Positions 54,289 to 64,000 of a stretch of 64,000 nucleotides of DNA are shown one piece after another. Position 1 is the first letter of the stretch. Every line of letters starts with the position of its first letter. The notes below the pieces were generated by a model. That model was not told the origin of the DNA. It was given only the letters and a program-made list of their open reading frames with translations, and searched no databases. The translations under genes and the position numbers were made by a program. This stretch comes from Bacillus sp. V3B (GTDB lineage Bacteria > Bacillota > Bacilli > Bacillales > Cytobacillaceae): positions 124,001 to 188,000 of the forward strand of contig NZ_JAETXM010000005.1 in assembly GCF_024494465.1 (NCBI RefSeq), given 5' to 3'.

Positions 54289-55497
54289 ATGTTAAAAAAA
54301 ATCTTAAAATCATATGATTATTCGATTATTGTTGCTTTAATCATGTTAGTTATTTTTGGCTTAATCATGGTATACAGTGCTAGTATGGTCTCAGCAGTCC
54401 AGCGATACGGTGTAGAGAGTGATTATTTCTACCAGAAGCAGAAAGTCAACTTAATTGTTTCTGTGTTGGTCTTTATTTTTACAGCATTGATTCCATATAA
54501 AATGCTTAAAAGTAATAAGATTCTCGTTCCAATGGTTATATTGTCTCTCTTTGGATTAGGTAGCCTTTTTATTTTCGGGCATGTGGCAGGAAATGCTCAA
54601 AGTTGGTTTAAAATTGGTGCTTCAAGCCTTCAACCTTCAGAATTTGTTAAATTATGTGTTATTATTTATTTATCAGCTGTATATGCTAAGAAACAATCCT
54701 ATATAAATGAATTTAATAAAGGGGTTGTGCCACCACTAGCTTATTTGCTTCTTGTCGTTGTTTTTGTTGCGATTCAGCCTGATGTTGGAACAGCAGCGAT
54801 TATCTTTTTAATCGCAGGAATGATTATCTTTTCATCAGGAATGAGTTTCAAAAATATAGGAAAGCTATGTGGGATTGGTTTGATACTATCTATGCCACTG
54901 CTTTTCATGATGAAGGATATTTTATTTTCAGATATTCGAGTTGGACGTTTCCTAGCATTTCAAGACCCTTTTGTCGATGAACAAGGAATTGGATGGCAGT
55001 TAGCCAATTCTTACATGGCTCTTGGTTCAGGTGGTCTTAAAGGTCTAGGACTTGGTCAAAGTATTCAAAAGCTTGGCTACTTACCTGAATCACATACGGA
55101 TTTTATTATGGCTGTAATTGCTGAGGAATTAGGTATATTTGGAGTTTCCTTTGTCTTGTTATGTTTAGGGTACATTGTTTTAAAAGGAATATTTATTGGT
55201 ATAAAATGTCAAGATCCATTTGGAAGCCTTCTGGCCATTGGTATCTCCTCTATGATCGGTATTCAATCTTTTATCAATCTTGGAGGGATTTCAGGTGTTA
55301 TTCCATTGACTGGAGTACCATTACCATTTGTCAGCTATGGTGGTTCATCCTTATTGCAATTATCCATAGCAATGGGTATTCTACTGAATGTTTCTATGTT
55401 TGTGAATTATGAGAAAAAACATAAACCAGGCGTAACGAAAACTCAATCGAAAAAAACAAATCAAATTTCTAGACAAGAGTATTCCATTCGTAAATAG
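54289..55497 (+). CDS. ftsW: septal peptidoglycan glycosyltransferase FtsW
   Basis: SEDS-family polymerase of the division septum, 402 residues, about ten transmembrane helices. The SEDS signatures are clear: LQPSEFVKLCVIIYLSA, IQPDVGTAAIIFLI (catalytic Asp), GWQLANSYMALGSGG and the end motif GVPLPFVSYGGSSLL. The ATG at 54289 is used because GAAGAGG lies just upstream; the TTG at 54265 would add eight charged residues. Synteny with ylaN and pycA supports FtsW over RodA. Confidence 0.94.
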   Translation: MLKKILKSYDYSIIVALIMLVIFGLIMVYSASMVSAVQRYGVESDYFYQKQKVNLIVSVLVFIFTALIPYKMLKSNKILVPMVILSLFGLGSLFIFGHVAGNAQSWFKIGASSLQPSEFVKLCVIIYLSAVYAKKQSYINEFNKGVVPPLAYLLLVVVFVAIQPDVGTAAIIFLIAGMIIFSSGMSFKNIGKLCGIGLILSMPLLFMMKDILFSDIRVGRFLAFQDPFVDEQGIGWQLANSYMALGSGGLKGLGLGQSIQKLGYLPESHTDFIMAVIAEELGIFGVSFVLLCLGYIVLKGIFIGIKCQDPFGSLLAIGISSMIGIQSFINLGGISGVIPLTGVPLPFVSYGGSSLLQLSIAMGILLNVSMFVNYEKKHKPGVTKTQSKKTNQISRQEYSIRK

Positions 55498-55659
55498 GCG
55501 TGGGGAATATATCCCCCTGCGCTTTTTAATATAGGTTTCATTAATGAATTCTTTATAGTGAAAGTGAACTTGCATTTTTATTTAAATGTGTTCATTTTGT
55601 ATATTTTTAACAAGAATCATTAATGAGCCCAAATATACAGAATAGAAGAGGTGTTTTAT

Positions 55660-58600
55660 GTGAGCAGACGCATCAACAAAGTGTTAGTTGCAAACAGGGG
55701 AGAAATTGCTATTCGCGTCTTTAGGGCTTGTAGTGAGTTAAATATTCGCACTGTTGCAATTTATTCGAAAGAGGATTCTAGCTCTTTACATCGTTATAAA
55801 GCAGATGAAGCCTATATCGTAGGTGAAGGAAAAAAGCCAATTGACGCATATCTTGATATTGATGGCATTATTGAAATTGCAAAAGAAAGTGAAGTAGATG
55901 CCATTCATCCTGGTTATGGATTTTTATCAGAAAATATTCATTTTGCCAGAAAATGTGAAGAAGAGGGAATCATTTTTATTGGCCCTAAGTCAGATCATCT
56001 TGATATGTTTGGTGACAAAGTTAAAGCAAGGGAACAAGCGATAAAAGCAAACATTCCTGTTATTCCTGGTACGGATGGACCAGTTAGTAGCTTTGAGGAA
56101 GTAAAAAACTTTGGAGAACAGTTTGGCTTTCCAATCATCATTAAAGCTTCTTTAGGCGGCGGTGGTCGCGGAATGAGAATTGTTAATAGTATGGATGAAG
56201 TTTCAGAAGCCTATGACAGAGCAAAATCAGAAGCAAAAGCGGCATTTGGAAATGACGAAGTATACGTAGAGAAATATATTAACAGACCAAAACATATTGA
56301 AGTCCAAATTATTGGGGATCAACATGGTAACGTCATTCATCTTTATGAACGTGACTGTTCTATTCAGCGTCGTCATCAAAAGGTTGTCGAAATTGCACCA
56401 AGTGTATCTCTCTCTCTGGATTTGCGTAAACGTATTTGTGAATCAGCTGTTAGTTTAATGGAAAATATTAACTATATTAATGCTGGTACTGTAGAATATT
56501 TAGTAGCTGACGAAGAGTTTTACTTCATCGAAGTAAATCCACGTGTTCAAGTTGAACATACCATTACCGAAATGATAACAGGTGTTGATATTGTTCAAAC
56601 GCAAATTCTTGTCGCGGAAGGGCATGACCTTCACGGAGAAACAATAGAATTACCGCAACAAGAAAACATACGAACAAACGGATATGCTATTCAATCTCGT
56701 GTCACTACAGAAGATCCATTAAATAATTTTATGCCTGATACAGGGAAAATTATGGCTTATCGTTCTGGCGGTGGGTTTGGTGTTCGCTTGGATGCTGGAA
56801 ATGCTTATCAAGGGTCTGTTATAACTCCTTTTTACGATTCATTACTTGTGAAGGTAACTACACATGCGCATTCATTTGAGCAAGCTGCATCGAAAATGGA
56901 TCGTAATTTACAAGAATTCCGTATTCGCGGTATTAAAACAAATATTCCGTTTTTGGTAAATGTGGTTAAACATGAAAAGTTCCGTAATGGGGATTATGAT
57001 ACATCTTTTATAGATGACACGCCTGAATTATTTATTTTCCCGAAAAGAAAAGACCGTGGAACAAAAATGCTTAACTATATTGGCAATGTTACAATTAATG
57101 GTTTTCCAGGGATTGAAAAGAAAAAGAAGAGACCTGTTTTTGATCAGCCAAGAATTCCAAAACTGCCACCCGATTTAGAACTGAAAAATGGAACAAAGCA
57201 AATATTAGATGAACAAGGCGCAGATGGACTTGTTAAATGGGTAAAAGATCGAAAAGAAGTATTATTGACAGATACGACATTCCGTGATGCCCATCAATCA
57301 TTACTAGCAACAAGAATTAGAACAAATGACTTTAAACATATTGCTACACCAACTGCAAAAATGCTACCTGAGTTATTTTCTTTAGAAATGTGGGGCGGGG
57401 CAACATTTGATGTTGCATACCGATTCTTAAAGGAAGACCCATGGGATCGATTATTGACATTAAGAAAGCAAATCCCAAATGTCATGTTTCAAATGCTTTT
57501 TAGAGCTTCAAATGCTGTTGGTTATAAAAATTACCCAGATAATGTAATCCGTGAATTTATCGAAAAATCAGCTCATGCAGGAATCGATGTGTTCCGTATC
57601 TTTGATAGCTTAAACTGGGTTAGCGGAATGGAAGTAGCGATCGATTCGGTAAGACAATCAGGAAAAATTGCTGAAGCAGCTGTTTGTTATACAGGTGATA
57701 TTTCTGATCCTACAAGAAGCAAATATGATACAAATTATTATAAAAATATAGCAAGAGAACTTCAGGCTCAAGGTGCACATATTCTTGCGATTAAGGACAT
57801 GGCTGGATTATTAAAACCGGAAGCAGCGTATCGTTTGATTTCTGAACTGAAAGAAACGATTGATATACCAATTCATTTGCATACACATGATACAAGTGGA
57901 AATGGAATCTTTACTTATGCAAAGGCGATTGAAGCGGGTGTTGATATTGTCGATGTTGCTTTAAGTTCTATGGCAGGGTTAACATCACAACCAAGTGCAA
58001 ACACTTTATTCTATGCCCTTGAAGGTTCAGATCGTCAACCGTCTGTTAAAGCAGATTCTTTAGAAAAACTTTCTCATTATTGGGAAGATGTTCGTAAATA
58101 TTATCAAGTGTTCGAATCAGGTATGGTTGCACCACATACAGAAGTGTATCAGCATGAGATGCCTGGTGGTCAATATAGTAATTTACAGCAACAAGCGAAA
58201 GCAGTTGGCCTTGGGGATGAGTGGGATGATGTAAAAAGGATGTACGCCCAAGTTAATCAAATGTTTGGTGACATCGTTAAAGTAACCCCTTCTTCTAAGG
58301 TAGTTGGTGATATGGCTTTATTTATGGTGCAAAACAATTTAACAGAAGAAGATGTGTTAACAAAAGGTAATACAATTGATTTTCCAGATTCGGTCATTGA
58401 GTTATTTACAGGATATCTAGGTCAACCACATGGCGGATTCCCGAAAGAGTTACAAAAAGTCATTCTTAAAGGGAAAGAACCTATTACGGTTCGTCCTGGT
58501 GAACTAATGGAAGAGATTGACTTTAAGGCTCTAAGAGATGAGTTGTATAAAGAGATCGGAAGAGAAGTAACAAGTTTCGACCTTATTGCCTATGCACTCT

Positions 58601-59103
58601 ATCCAAAAGTATTTCTAGAATATGTGAAAATGACACAACAATATGGTGATCTTTCTGTATTAGATACACCGACTTTCTTATATGGAATGCGCCTCGGTGA
58701 AGAAATCGAAATAGAGATTGAAACTGGAAAAACATTGATTGTCAAACTCGTATCTGTAGGTCAACCTCAAGCAGATGGGACAAGAGTTGTTTATTTTGAA
58801 TTAAATGGCCAGTCTCGTGAGGTTGTCATTAAGGATGAAAACATTAAGTCAACGGTCATTTCTAAAATTAAAGGTGATCCAAAAAATCCTAACCACCTAT
58901 CAGCTACAATGCCTGGAACAGTTGTGAAAGTCATTGCAGAAATAGGGGAAAAGGTAGAAAAAGGCGATCATTTGATGATAACAGAAGCGATGAAAATGGA
59001 AACGACTGTTCAAGCTCCATTCTCAGGTGTTGTCAAAGATATATATGTTCAAAATGGAGACGCGATTCAAAATGGAGATCTCCTTATTGAATTAACAAAA
59101 TAA
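55660..59103 (+). CDS. pycA: pyruvate carboxylase
   Basis: Biotin enzyme that makes oxaloacetate from pyruvate and bicarbonate, refilling the TCA cycle. 1147 residues, the family's usual size. Biotin carboxylase domain (1-455; KVLVANRGEIAIRVF, SLGGGGRGMRIV, EVNPRVQVEHT); carboxyltransferase barrel (about 530-800; TDTTFRDAHQSLLATRIRT); PYC tetramerisation region; biotinyl domain with Lys in EAMKMETTV near the C-terminus. GTG at 55660 is chosen because AGAGGTG is at correct distance. In B. subtilis it is a target of the DarB and c-di-AMP system, whose sensor gene is at 23 kb. Confidence 0.97.
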   Translation: MSRRINKVLVANRGEIAIRVFRACSELNIRTVAIYSKEDSSSLHRYKADEAYIVGEGKKPIDAYLDIDGIIEIAKESEVDAIHPGYGFLSENIHFARKCEEEGIIFIGPKSDHLDMFGDKVKAREQAIKANIPVIPGTDGPVSSFEEVKNFGEQFGFPIIIKASLGGGGRGMRIVNSMDEVSEAYDRAKSEAKAAFGNDEVYVEKYINRPKHIEVQIIGDQHGNVIHLYERDCSIQRRHQKVVEIAPSVSLSLDLRKRICESAVSLMENINYINAGTVEYLVADEEFYFIEVNPRVQVEHTITEMITGVDIVQTQILVAEGHDLHGETIELPQQENIRTNGYAIQSRVTTEDPLNNFMPDTGKIMAYRSGGGFGVRLDAGNAYQGSVITPFYDSLLVKVTTHAHSFEQAASKMDRNLQEFRIRGIKTNIPFLVNVVKHEKFRNGDYDTSFIDDTPELFIFPKRKDRGTKMLNYIGNVTINGFPGIEKKKKRPVFDQPRIPKLPPDLELKNGTKQILDEQGADGLVKWVKDRKEVLLTDTTFRDAHQSLLATRIRTNDFKHIATPTAKMLPELFSLEMWGGATFDVAYRFLKEDPWDRLLTLRKQIPNVMFQMLFRASNAVGYKNYPDNVIREFIEKSAHAGIDVFRIFDSLNWVSGMEVAIDSVRQSGKIAEAAVCYTGDISDPTRSKYDTNYYKNIARELQAQGAHILAIKDMAGLLKPEAAYRLISELKETIDIPIHLHTHDTSGNGIFTYAKAIEAGVDIVDVALSSMAGLTSQPSANTLFYALEGSDRQPSVKADSLEKLSHYWEDVRKYYQVFESGMVAPHTEVYQHEMPGGQYSNLQQQAKAVGLGDEWDDVKRMYAQVNQMFGDIVKVTPSSKVVGDMALFMVQNNLTEEDVLTKGNTIDFPDSVIELFTGYLGQPHGGFPKELQKVILKGKEPITVRPGELMEEIDFKALRDELYKEIGREVTSFDLIAYALYPKVFLEYVKMTQQYGDLSVLDTPTFLYGMRLGEEIEIEIETGKTLIVKLVSVGQPQADGTRVVYFELNGQSREVVIKDENIKSTVISKIKGDPKNPNHLSATMPGTVVKVIAEIGEKVEKGDHLMITEAMKMETTVQAPFSGVVKDIYVQNGDAIQNGDLLIELTK

Positions 59104-59109
59104 CCGATT

Positions 59110-59143
59110 AAAAAGAGTTACAGCTTGAGCTGTAACTCTTTTT
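59110..59143. terminator. bidirectional terminator pycA / ctaA
   Basis: AAAAAGAGTTACAGCT / AGCTGTAACTCTTTTT perfect 16-bp stem around TG. The ctaA stop codon (59118-59120) lies within the left arm. Confidence 0.9.
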
Positions 59144-60080
59144 TTACTTCTTGCTCTGAGTGGGTCTTTAAAGTATCCGCATTCAGTTTACTTCTATATG
59201 TGAGTAAAATGAAATAACTTAACATTCCAAACAAACAAGCAATAAAGAAGGCGTGAGAGAGGGCAATCAGTAGAAGTCCTCTCGAAAAAATAATGAAAGC
59301 GCCTGCGATGACTTGTAAAGAAACTAATATAAAAGAGATAATCCATCCCCAGTATATAACCCTTTGATGTCGATAATGTTTAATTGCTAGATAGGTGATG
59401 TAAGCGATCCAAATAAATATGAGGCCTGCTGCTGCACGATGGCCCATTTGAACCCATTGATACATATTTGATGGAAGTGCAAATTGATCATTAAGGCACA
59501 ATGGCCAATCAGGACAAACAAGGCTTGCATTTACATGGCGTACGAGGGCACCCGTGTACACAACAATAAAACTGTAGAGCGTTACACCGATAATATGACC
59601 TTTCATACGTTTGTCAAGAATGAGTTTGTCAGCTTGAAATTTTTTGTCCACTTCAAAAATAAGAAGGGTCAGTAGCAAAACGGTTGCAAAGGAAACTAAA
59701 GAAATACCGAAATGAGCAGCAAGGACAAAATCAGATTGCCCCCATATGACGGCCGCCGCTCCAATTAACCCTTGTAAAACGAGAAATGATATGGATGTAA
59801 TAGAGAGAAACTTAGTCTCTCGGATATGTCCGATTGACCTCCAAGCCCATATGGATAGAATGACAACCATGATTCCAACGCCACCTGAAACGATGCGATG
59901 TGCTAGTTCAATAAGTAATTCACTAGTAACTTCCGCTGGAATCAGTTGACCGTCACAAAGAGGCCATGACCGGCCACAGCCCATGCCAGAATCTGTTTTC
60001 GTAACTAGTGCACCTCCGAGTAAGATAAAAAGCATGCCAATTGTTGTTAATACAGAAAACCATTTAAGAGAGCGACTCAA
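59118..60080 (-). CDS. ctaA: heme A synthase
   Basis: Membrane enzyme that oxidises the heme O methyl group to give heme A for the cytochrome oxidase. 320 residues, eight predicted helices. The Bacillus-type Cys pair in [11 protein letters not shown] and the second in [10 protein letters not shown] are present, with heme-ligand His residues in [22 protein letters not shown] and GHRAAAG. Start TTG at 60080 with AGGTGGAAAAAA. It is divergent from ctaB with a 594-bp shared control region. Confidence 0.95.
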   Translation of the reverse strand: MSRSLKWFSVLTTIGMLFILLGGALVTKTDSGMGCGRSWPLCDGQLIPAEVTSELLIELAHRIVSGGVGIMVVILSIWAWRSIGHIRETKFLSITSISFLVLQGLIGAAAVIWGQSDFVLAAHFGISLVSFATVLLLTLLIFEVDKKFQADKLILDKRMKGHIIGVTLYSFIVVYTGALVRHVNASLVCPDWPLCLNDQFALPSNMYQWVQMGHRAAAGLIFIWIAYITYLAIKHYRHQRVIYWGWIISFILVSLQVIAGAFIIFSRGLLLIALSHAFFIACLFGMLSYFILLTYRSKLNADTLKTHSEQEVKKELQLKL

Positions 60081-60674
60081 TTTTTTCCACCTACTTGTCT
60101 TAGTTCTTATCTTTACTATAGTAATACATTAATAAATATAATAAAATAAATATACAAAATAATAACATAATTGCAACATATTTAATCATGTTAAACAAGG
60201 TAGAAAGTGGCTTTCCTTTTTCAAGTACTACTAGATAAAAATGACCTTTTTCTGTTTAATCTTAATATTCACTGTTCATATGGTTAAAAAGGTTGAAACT
60301 TATATAATAGTTTGTTAGAAATATAGGTAAAAGAAAAAATAATAAAGAAAATTTAATCAATTATAAGTTATCCGTAAATTATTAATTTTCTTTATTATGG
60401 CACTAAAATAACATGATTGGAAACAAAATAACATTGCAGGCACATATTTTTCAAAAAATATTCAAAAAAAATTCACAAAAAGTATCAAAAGTGTGATTTA
60501 ATATACAGAAGAGAGATGTAATGATTTAATATTCAGTCAACAAGGCTTAGAGAGTGAGAATGATAAATATTATTTTGTGAATGAATAGTTGTTGATTAAA
60601 ACTTCAATGTCTGATGAAGTTTTATGTTATTGCAAGTGGATAGTACTTGTAATAACAAAAAAGGAGGAAAAGAG
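60081..60674. promoter_or_regulatory. ctaA-ctaB divergent control region
   Basis: 594 bp with no gene. Two TTTGTGAAT words, on opposite strands at 60472-60480 (minus) and 60574-60582 (plus), resemble ResD binding sites. ctaA and ctaB are ResDE-controlled in B. subtilis, so this is plausible but unproven. The ctaB-proximal 70 bp hold two tandem leader hairpins. A third part, 60121-60400, is AT-rich with nothing recognised. Confidence 0.45.
60597..60657 (+). promoter_or_regulatory. tandem leader hairpins upstream of ctaB
   Basis: Hairpin 1: TAAAACTTCA (60597-60606) / TGAAGTTTTA (60615-60624), 10 bp perfect. Hairpin 2: TGTTATTGCAAG (60625-60636) / CTTGTAATAACA (60646-60657), 12 bp with one G.U. 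They abut without a gap, and the second ends 3 nt before the AAGGAGG site at 60661-60667. Confidence 0.6.
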
Positions 60675-61613
60675 ATGCCTAGTTCTAGGGTTACCTCGGA
60701 TACTGTTATGGCGACCAATGAAGGAAGTTTAGAAGCAAACATACCGAAAACAACGGGATGGAAAGACTTTCTAGCTCTCATTAAAATAGGTATTGTCAAT
60801 TCGAATTTAATTCCAACCTTTACAGGCGTTTGGTTGGCATTACATTTTACGAATGAAGGCTTTTTTGAAAATTTACATATTGTCTTTTTTTTATTAGTCG
60901 GTTCTGCTTTCATAATGGCTGGATCATGTAGTCTTAATAACTATATCGATCGTGATATTGACCATTTAATGGATCGAACAAAAGCGAGACCAACTGTTAC
61001 CGGGAAAGTGAATTCCAAGATGGTAGCAGTTATGGGATTTTTGTTCATTTTACTTGGGACAATCTTTCTACTATTTACTACAATATCAGCAGTAGTGATT
61101 GGGCTCATCGGTGTCTTTAGTTATGTAGTCGTTTACTCCATGTGGTCAAAACGTCAGCATGTCTCAAATACGATTGTAGGAAGCGTTTCAGGTGCAGTAC
61201 CTCCATTAATTGGCTGGGCTGCTATTGATCCTAATCTTGATTTAATGGCATGGATGCTATTTTTTATCATGTTCGCATGGCAACCGCCTCATTTCTACGC
61301 TCTAGCTATGCGGCGAGTTGAGGAGTATCGTGCAGCTAGTATCCCAATGCTTCCGGTTTTGAAAGGATTTAAAAGGACAAAACTACATATTTATTTATGG
61401 GTAATTGCACTGATGCCGCTTCCATTTTTTATGGCTGATTTAGGAATTTCATTTTTAGTACTAGCTACGATTCTTAATATAGGTTGGCTTGTTACTGGAG
61501 TATATGCGAATAAATTTAAAGATGATATAAAATGGGCAAGAATCATGTTTGTATATTCTTTACAGTATTTAACGATCATGTTTGTCTCTATGGTGATTGT
61601 TACACTCATTTAA
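60675..61613 (+). CDS. ctaB: protoheme IX farnesyltransferase (heme O synthase)
   Basis: UbiA-family prenyltransferase that farnesylates heme B to heme O, the substrate of CtaA. 312 residues, about nine helices after a 40-residue cytoplasmic tail. Asp-rich motif 1 [20 protein letters not shown] and the second conserved loop [20 protein letters not shown] are intact. The ATG at 60675 is chosen over the upstream TTG-type extension because AAGGAGG is 7 nt before it. Confidence 0.96.
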   Translation: MPSSRVTSDTVMATNEGSLEANIPKTTGWKDFLALIKIGIVNSNLIPTFTGVWLALHFTNEGFFENLHIVFFLLVGSAFIMAGSCSLNNYIDRDIDHLMDRTKARPTVTGKVNSKMVAVMGFLFILLGTIFLLFTTISAVVIGLIGVFSYVVVYSMWSKRQHVSNTIVGSVSGAVPPLIGWAAIDPNLDLMAWMLFFIMFAWQPPHFYALAMRRVEEYRAASIPMLPVLKGFKRTKLHIYLWVIALMPLPFFMADLGISFLVLATILNIGWLVTGVYANKFKDDIKWARIMFVYSLQYLTIMFVSMVIVTLI

Positions 61614-61685
61614 TTTGATTATGGAACTCTAAAAATATGACTCTTTTCTTTATAGTGTCACACATCAAGATCCACCATACTAGAG

Positions 61686-61720
61686 AGCGTCACTCATATT
61701 AAAAGGGGATGAGTGGCGTT
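61686..61720 (+). terminator. hairpin between ctaB and ctaC
   Basis: AGCGTCACTCAT / ATGAGTGGCGTT 12-bp stem with G.U pairs. There is no strict T-run (TTTCATTTGATTTTT follows). Confidence 0.5.
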
Positions 61721-61844
61721 TCATTTGATTTTTGGTAGGAAATTCTTTCTTGAAATGGTAAGACAAGGACAGAAAGAAGTTATCCATATTTTTTGCAATA
61801 TTCTATTTAAGAAATTTTTCACGAAAGAGGGGTATGAATTCGCT

Positions 61845-62903
61845 ATGAAGAGGCTATCAAAGTGGCGTCTAATTCCGTTATTGTCGGTGCTGGCGCTTGT
61901 TCTATCCGGTTGTGGTGAACCGTTTCTATCCACTTTACAGCCGGCAGGGGAAGTGGCAAAAACGCAGTATGATTTAATGATATTTAGTACTGCAATTATG
62001 GTAGGAGTTATTGTGGTTGTTGTTATCCTTTTCTTATTGGTTATTTGGAAATTCAGGAGAAAAGATGACAAGATTCCAAAGCAAGTGGAGGGTAGTCATA
62101 AACTGGAGATTATTTGGACTATTATTCCAATTATTTTACTCTTTATTCTTGCTATTCCAACCGTATCAGCAACATTTAATCTAGCTGATACAGCAGAAAT
62201 GGAAAAGGAAGATACGAATGCAGTAGTGGTAAATGTACGTGCCAGTCTATATTGGTGGGAGTTTGAGTATCCAAATGAAGAAATTATTACGGGTCAGGAA
62301 TTAGTTGTTCCAACTGATGAAAAGGTTTACTTTAATTTGAAGGCTTCTGACGTCAAACATTCATTTTGGATTCCTGCTGTTGGTGGGAAAATGGATACAA
62401 ATACAGATAATGTTAACAAGTTCTGGTTAGAATTCGATAGTCAAAAGGCAGAAGAAGCTGGAAACATTTTCTATGGTAAATGTGCAGAGCTTTGTGGTCC
62501 TTCCCATGCGCTTATGGACTTCAAAGTAAAAGCGGTCTCTCGCGATGAGTTTGATGGTTGGGTAGAAGACATGAAAAGTGTTACAGAACCTGAACAAGCA
62601 ACTACACCTTTAGCTCAGCAAGGTCAAGAAGTTTATAACAATAGCTGTATTGGTTGTCATGCTGTTACGCCAGAGAATACGACACCTGAGGCTGCGAGAA
62701 TTGCACCTAATTTAACTAACTTTGGTGAGCGTGACACAATTGCGGGTGTATTAGAGCACAATGAAGAAAACTTAAAAAAATGGATTCAAGATCCAGAAAG
62801 CTTCAAGCCAGCTAATAAAATGACTGGTGCATATGGAGAGCTAACTGATCAGGAGCTTGATGCATTAACTGAATATCTAATGAATTTAAAAGTACAGGAT
62901 TAA
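61845..62903 (+). CDS. ctaC: cytochrome caa3 oxidase subunit II with fused cytochrome c
   Basis: Electron entry subunit of caa3 oxidase, 352 residues. It begins with a lipoprotein signal (lipobox LSGC, Cys23) and two membrane helices (about 47-70 and 88-110). The CuA domain has CAELCGPSHALM, and a C-terminal cytochrome c domain has heme site CIGCH and a later axial Met (KMTGAYGEL). The fused cytochrome c identifies the caa3 rather than aa3 type. The ATG at 61845 gives a proper signal peptide; GAGGGG is upstream, rather far away at 12 nt. Confidence 0.95.
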   Translation: MKRLSKWRLIPLLSVLALVLSGCGEPFLSTLQPAGEVAKTQYDLMIFSTAIMVGVIVVVVILFLLVIWKFRRKDDKIPKQVEGSHKLEIIWTIIPIILLFILAIPTVSATFNLADTAEMEKEDTNAVVVNVRASLYWWEFEYPNEEIITGQELVVPTDEKVYFNLKASDVKHSFWIPAVGGKMDTNTDNVNKFWLEFDSQKAEEAGNIFYGKCAELCGPSHALMDFKVKAVSRDEFDGWVEDMKSVTEPEQATTPLAQQGQEVYNNSCIGCHAVTPENTTPEAARIAPNLTNFGERDTIAGVLEHNEENLKKWIQDPESFKPANKMTGAYGELTDQELDALTEYLMNLKVQD

Positions 62904-62936
62904 TGAGGAGTATCTTGTAAAAGGGGAGGTAAAATT

Positions 62937-64000
62937 GTGAGTACCTATGCTCAAAAAAAAGGGTTTGGGGCAGTTTTATGGGATTATTTAACAACGGTAG
63001 ACCATAAAAAGATTGCACACCTTTATTTAATTGCCGGTGGACTGTTTTTTGTTCTCGGTGGGTTAGAAGCAATGATGATTCGAATTCAGCTTGTGAAACC
63101 TGATAATGATTTTGTCAGTGCTGGATTATTTAATGAAATTATTACTATGCATGGAACAACGATGATATTTTTAGCAGCGACACCACTGTTGTTTGCATTT
63201 ATGAATGCCATTGTGCCTCTGCAAATTGGTGCAAGGGATGTTGCATTTCCGTTTTTAAACTCGTTAGGGTTTTGGTTGTTTCTCTCTGGCGGAGTCTTTT
63301 TGAATCTTTCTTGGTTTTTAGGAGGAGCACCTGATGCGGGGTGGACTTCATATGCGTCCCTATCACTTGATTCACCAGGCCATGGAATTGATTTTTATAC
63401 CCTAGGTTTACAAATATCAGGATTTGGTACTTTGATTTCAGGGATAAACTTCCTTGTAACGATTATTAATATGCGTGCCCCTGGCATGACTTTTATGAGG
63501 ATGCCACTGTTTACTTGGACAACATTTGTTGCATCCACTCTTATATTATTTGCTTTTACTCCACTTGCTATTGGATTGTTTTTATTAACATTTGATCGCC
63601 TATTCGGATCGAATTTCTTTAATGTAGCTGGTGGTGGGAATACCATTATTTATGAACATATTTTCTGGATTTTCGGTCATCCTGAAGTATATATATTAAT
63701 TTTACCAGCGTTTGGGATTTTCTCTGAAATTTTCCCAACTTTCTCAAGAAAGAGACTTTTTGGATATTCTTCCATGGTCTTTGCAACGATGTTAATCGGA
63801 TTCTTAGGTTTCATGGTCTGGGCGCATCATATGTTTACAACGGGCCTTGGCCCAATTGCTAATGCAATCTTTTCTGTTGCCACAATGGCTATTGCGGTTC
63901 CGACAGGGATTAAAATCTTTAACTGGTTATTTACGATGTGGGGTGGGAGTATTAAATTTACAACCCCAATGCTGTATGCGGTAGCTTTTATTCCATCATT
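62937..64000 (+). CDS. ctaD: cytochrome caa3 oxidase subunit I, 5' part (runs off window)
   Basis: Catalytic heme-copper subunit; 354 codons are present, about 55-60% of the usual ~620. [16 protein letters not shown] opens the protein. The heme a ligand region [10 protein letters not shown] is present. [17 protein letters not shown] carries the CuB His and cross-linked Tyr, and [12 protein letters not shown] holds two more CuB His. Start GTG at 62937 with GGGGAGG 7 nt upstream, 33 nt after ctaC. It continues beyond the window edge. Confidence 0.96.
   Translation, partial: MSTYAQKKGFGAVLWDYLTTVDHKKIAHLYLIAGGLFFVLGGLEAMMIRIQLVKPDNDFVSAGLFNEIITMHGTTMIFLAATPLLFAFMNAIVPLQIGARDVAFPFLNSLGFWLFLSGGVFLNLSWFLGGAPDAGWTSYASLSLDSPGHGIDFYTLGLQISGFGTLISGINFLVTIINMRAPGMTFMRMPLFTWTTFVASTLILFAFTPLAIGLFLLTFDRLFGSNFFNVAGGGNTIIYEHIFWIFGHPEVYILILPAFGIFSEIFPTFSRKRLFGYSSMVFATMLIGFLGFMVWAHHMFTTGLGPIANAIFSVATMAIAVPTGIKIFNWLFTMWGGSIKFTTPMLYAVAFIPS

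Overview
The window is ordinary chromosomal DNA of a low-GC, endospore-forming Bacillaceae. Nearly every gene has a recognisable Bacillus subtilis counterpart, and gene order follows the B. subtilis clpE-ykvI, ptsHI, patA-cheV-ykyB-ykuD-ykuE-ykuI-ykuJ-ykuL, dapH-dapL-ykuU-ykuV-ktrC-rnjA-rpoY-def-pdhABCD, SR1-speA-yktA-yktB-ykzI-yktC and typA-ylaH-...-ylaN-ftsW-pycA-ctaABCD blocks. These identities come from recalled family knowledge and visible motifs, not from a database search. I saw no tRNA, rRNA, CRISPR array, prophage, transposase gene or integrase.

Layout. 1-6 kb: 3' part of an M3 oligopeptidase, clpE with CtsR operators, the YkvI transporter, a lipoprotein and a CPBP protease. 6-16 kb: small proteins, the PTS phosphotransfer pair ptsH-ptsI, a lipoprotein, a hydroxyacid dehydrogenase, the PatA aminotransferase, an RDD membrane protein, CheV, YkyB and an L,D-transpeptidase. 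16-26 kb: polyphosphate metabolism (ppx-ppk), the Tat-type phosphoesterase YkuE, the degenerate EAL protein YkuI, the c-di-AMP sensor DarB, a 14-TM drug exporter and a CAP-domain secreted protein. 26-33.7 kb: the acetylated diaminopimelate branch (dapH-dapL), a peroxiredoxin/thioredoxin pair, the K+ channel gate KtrC, RNase J1 with RNA polymerase epsilon, and peptide deformylase. 34-43 kb: pyruvate dehydrogenase pdhABCD, small proteins, the dual-function RNA SR1/SR1P, and arginine decarboxylase. 43.5-54 kb: a decayed small gene, YktA/B, an IMPase, TypA, and Yla-family genes including PhoH and YlaN. 54-64 kb: FtsW, pyruvate carboxylase, heme A synthesis (ctaA, ctaB) and the start of the caa3 oxidase operon (ctaC, and ctaD running off the end).

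Together the genes cover carbon entry (PTS, PDH, pyruvate carboxylase), aerobic respiration (heme A and caa3 oxidase), cell wall precursor and septum synthesis (PatA, DapH, DapL, YkuD, FtsW), RNA turnover and stress or nucleotide signalling (ClpE, DarB, KtrC, YkuI).

No clearly novel multi-gene system is visible. The most interesting material is non-coding. It includes an SR1 locus with two exact matches to the recalled CcpN consensus, a MITE-like element flanked by an 8-bp direct repeat, tandem leader hairpins before ctaB, and a two-tier palindrome whose arms contain the stop codons of two convergent genes. There is also a 25-bp perfect terminator hairpin made from the end of a coding sequence, a Shine-Dalgarno buried in an upstream hairpin, a possible 23-residue cationic peptide gene, and a decayed gene upstream of yktA.
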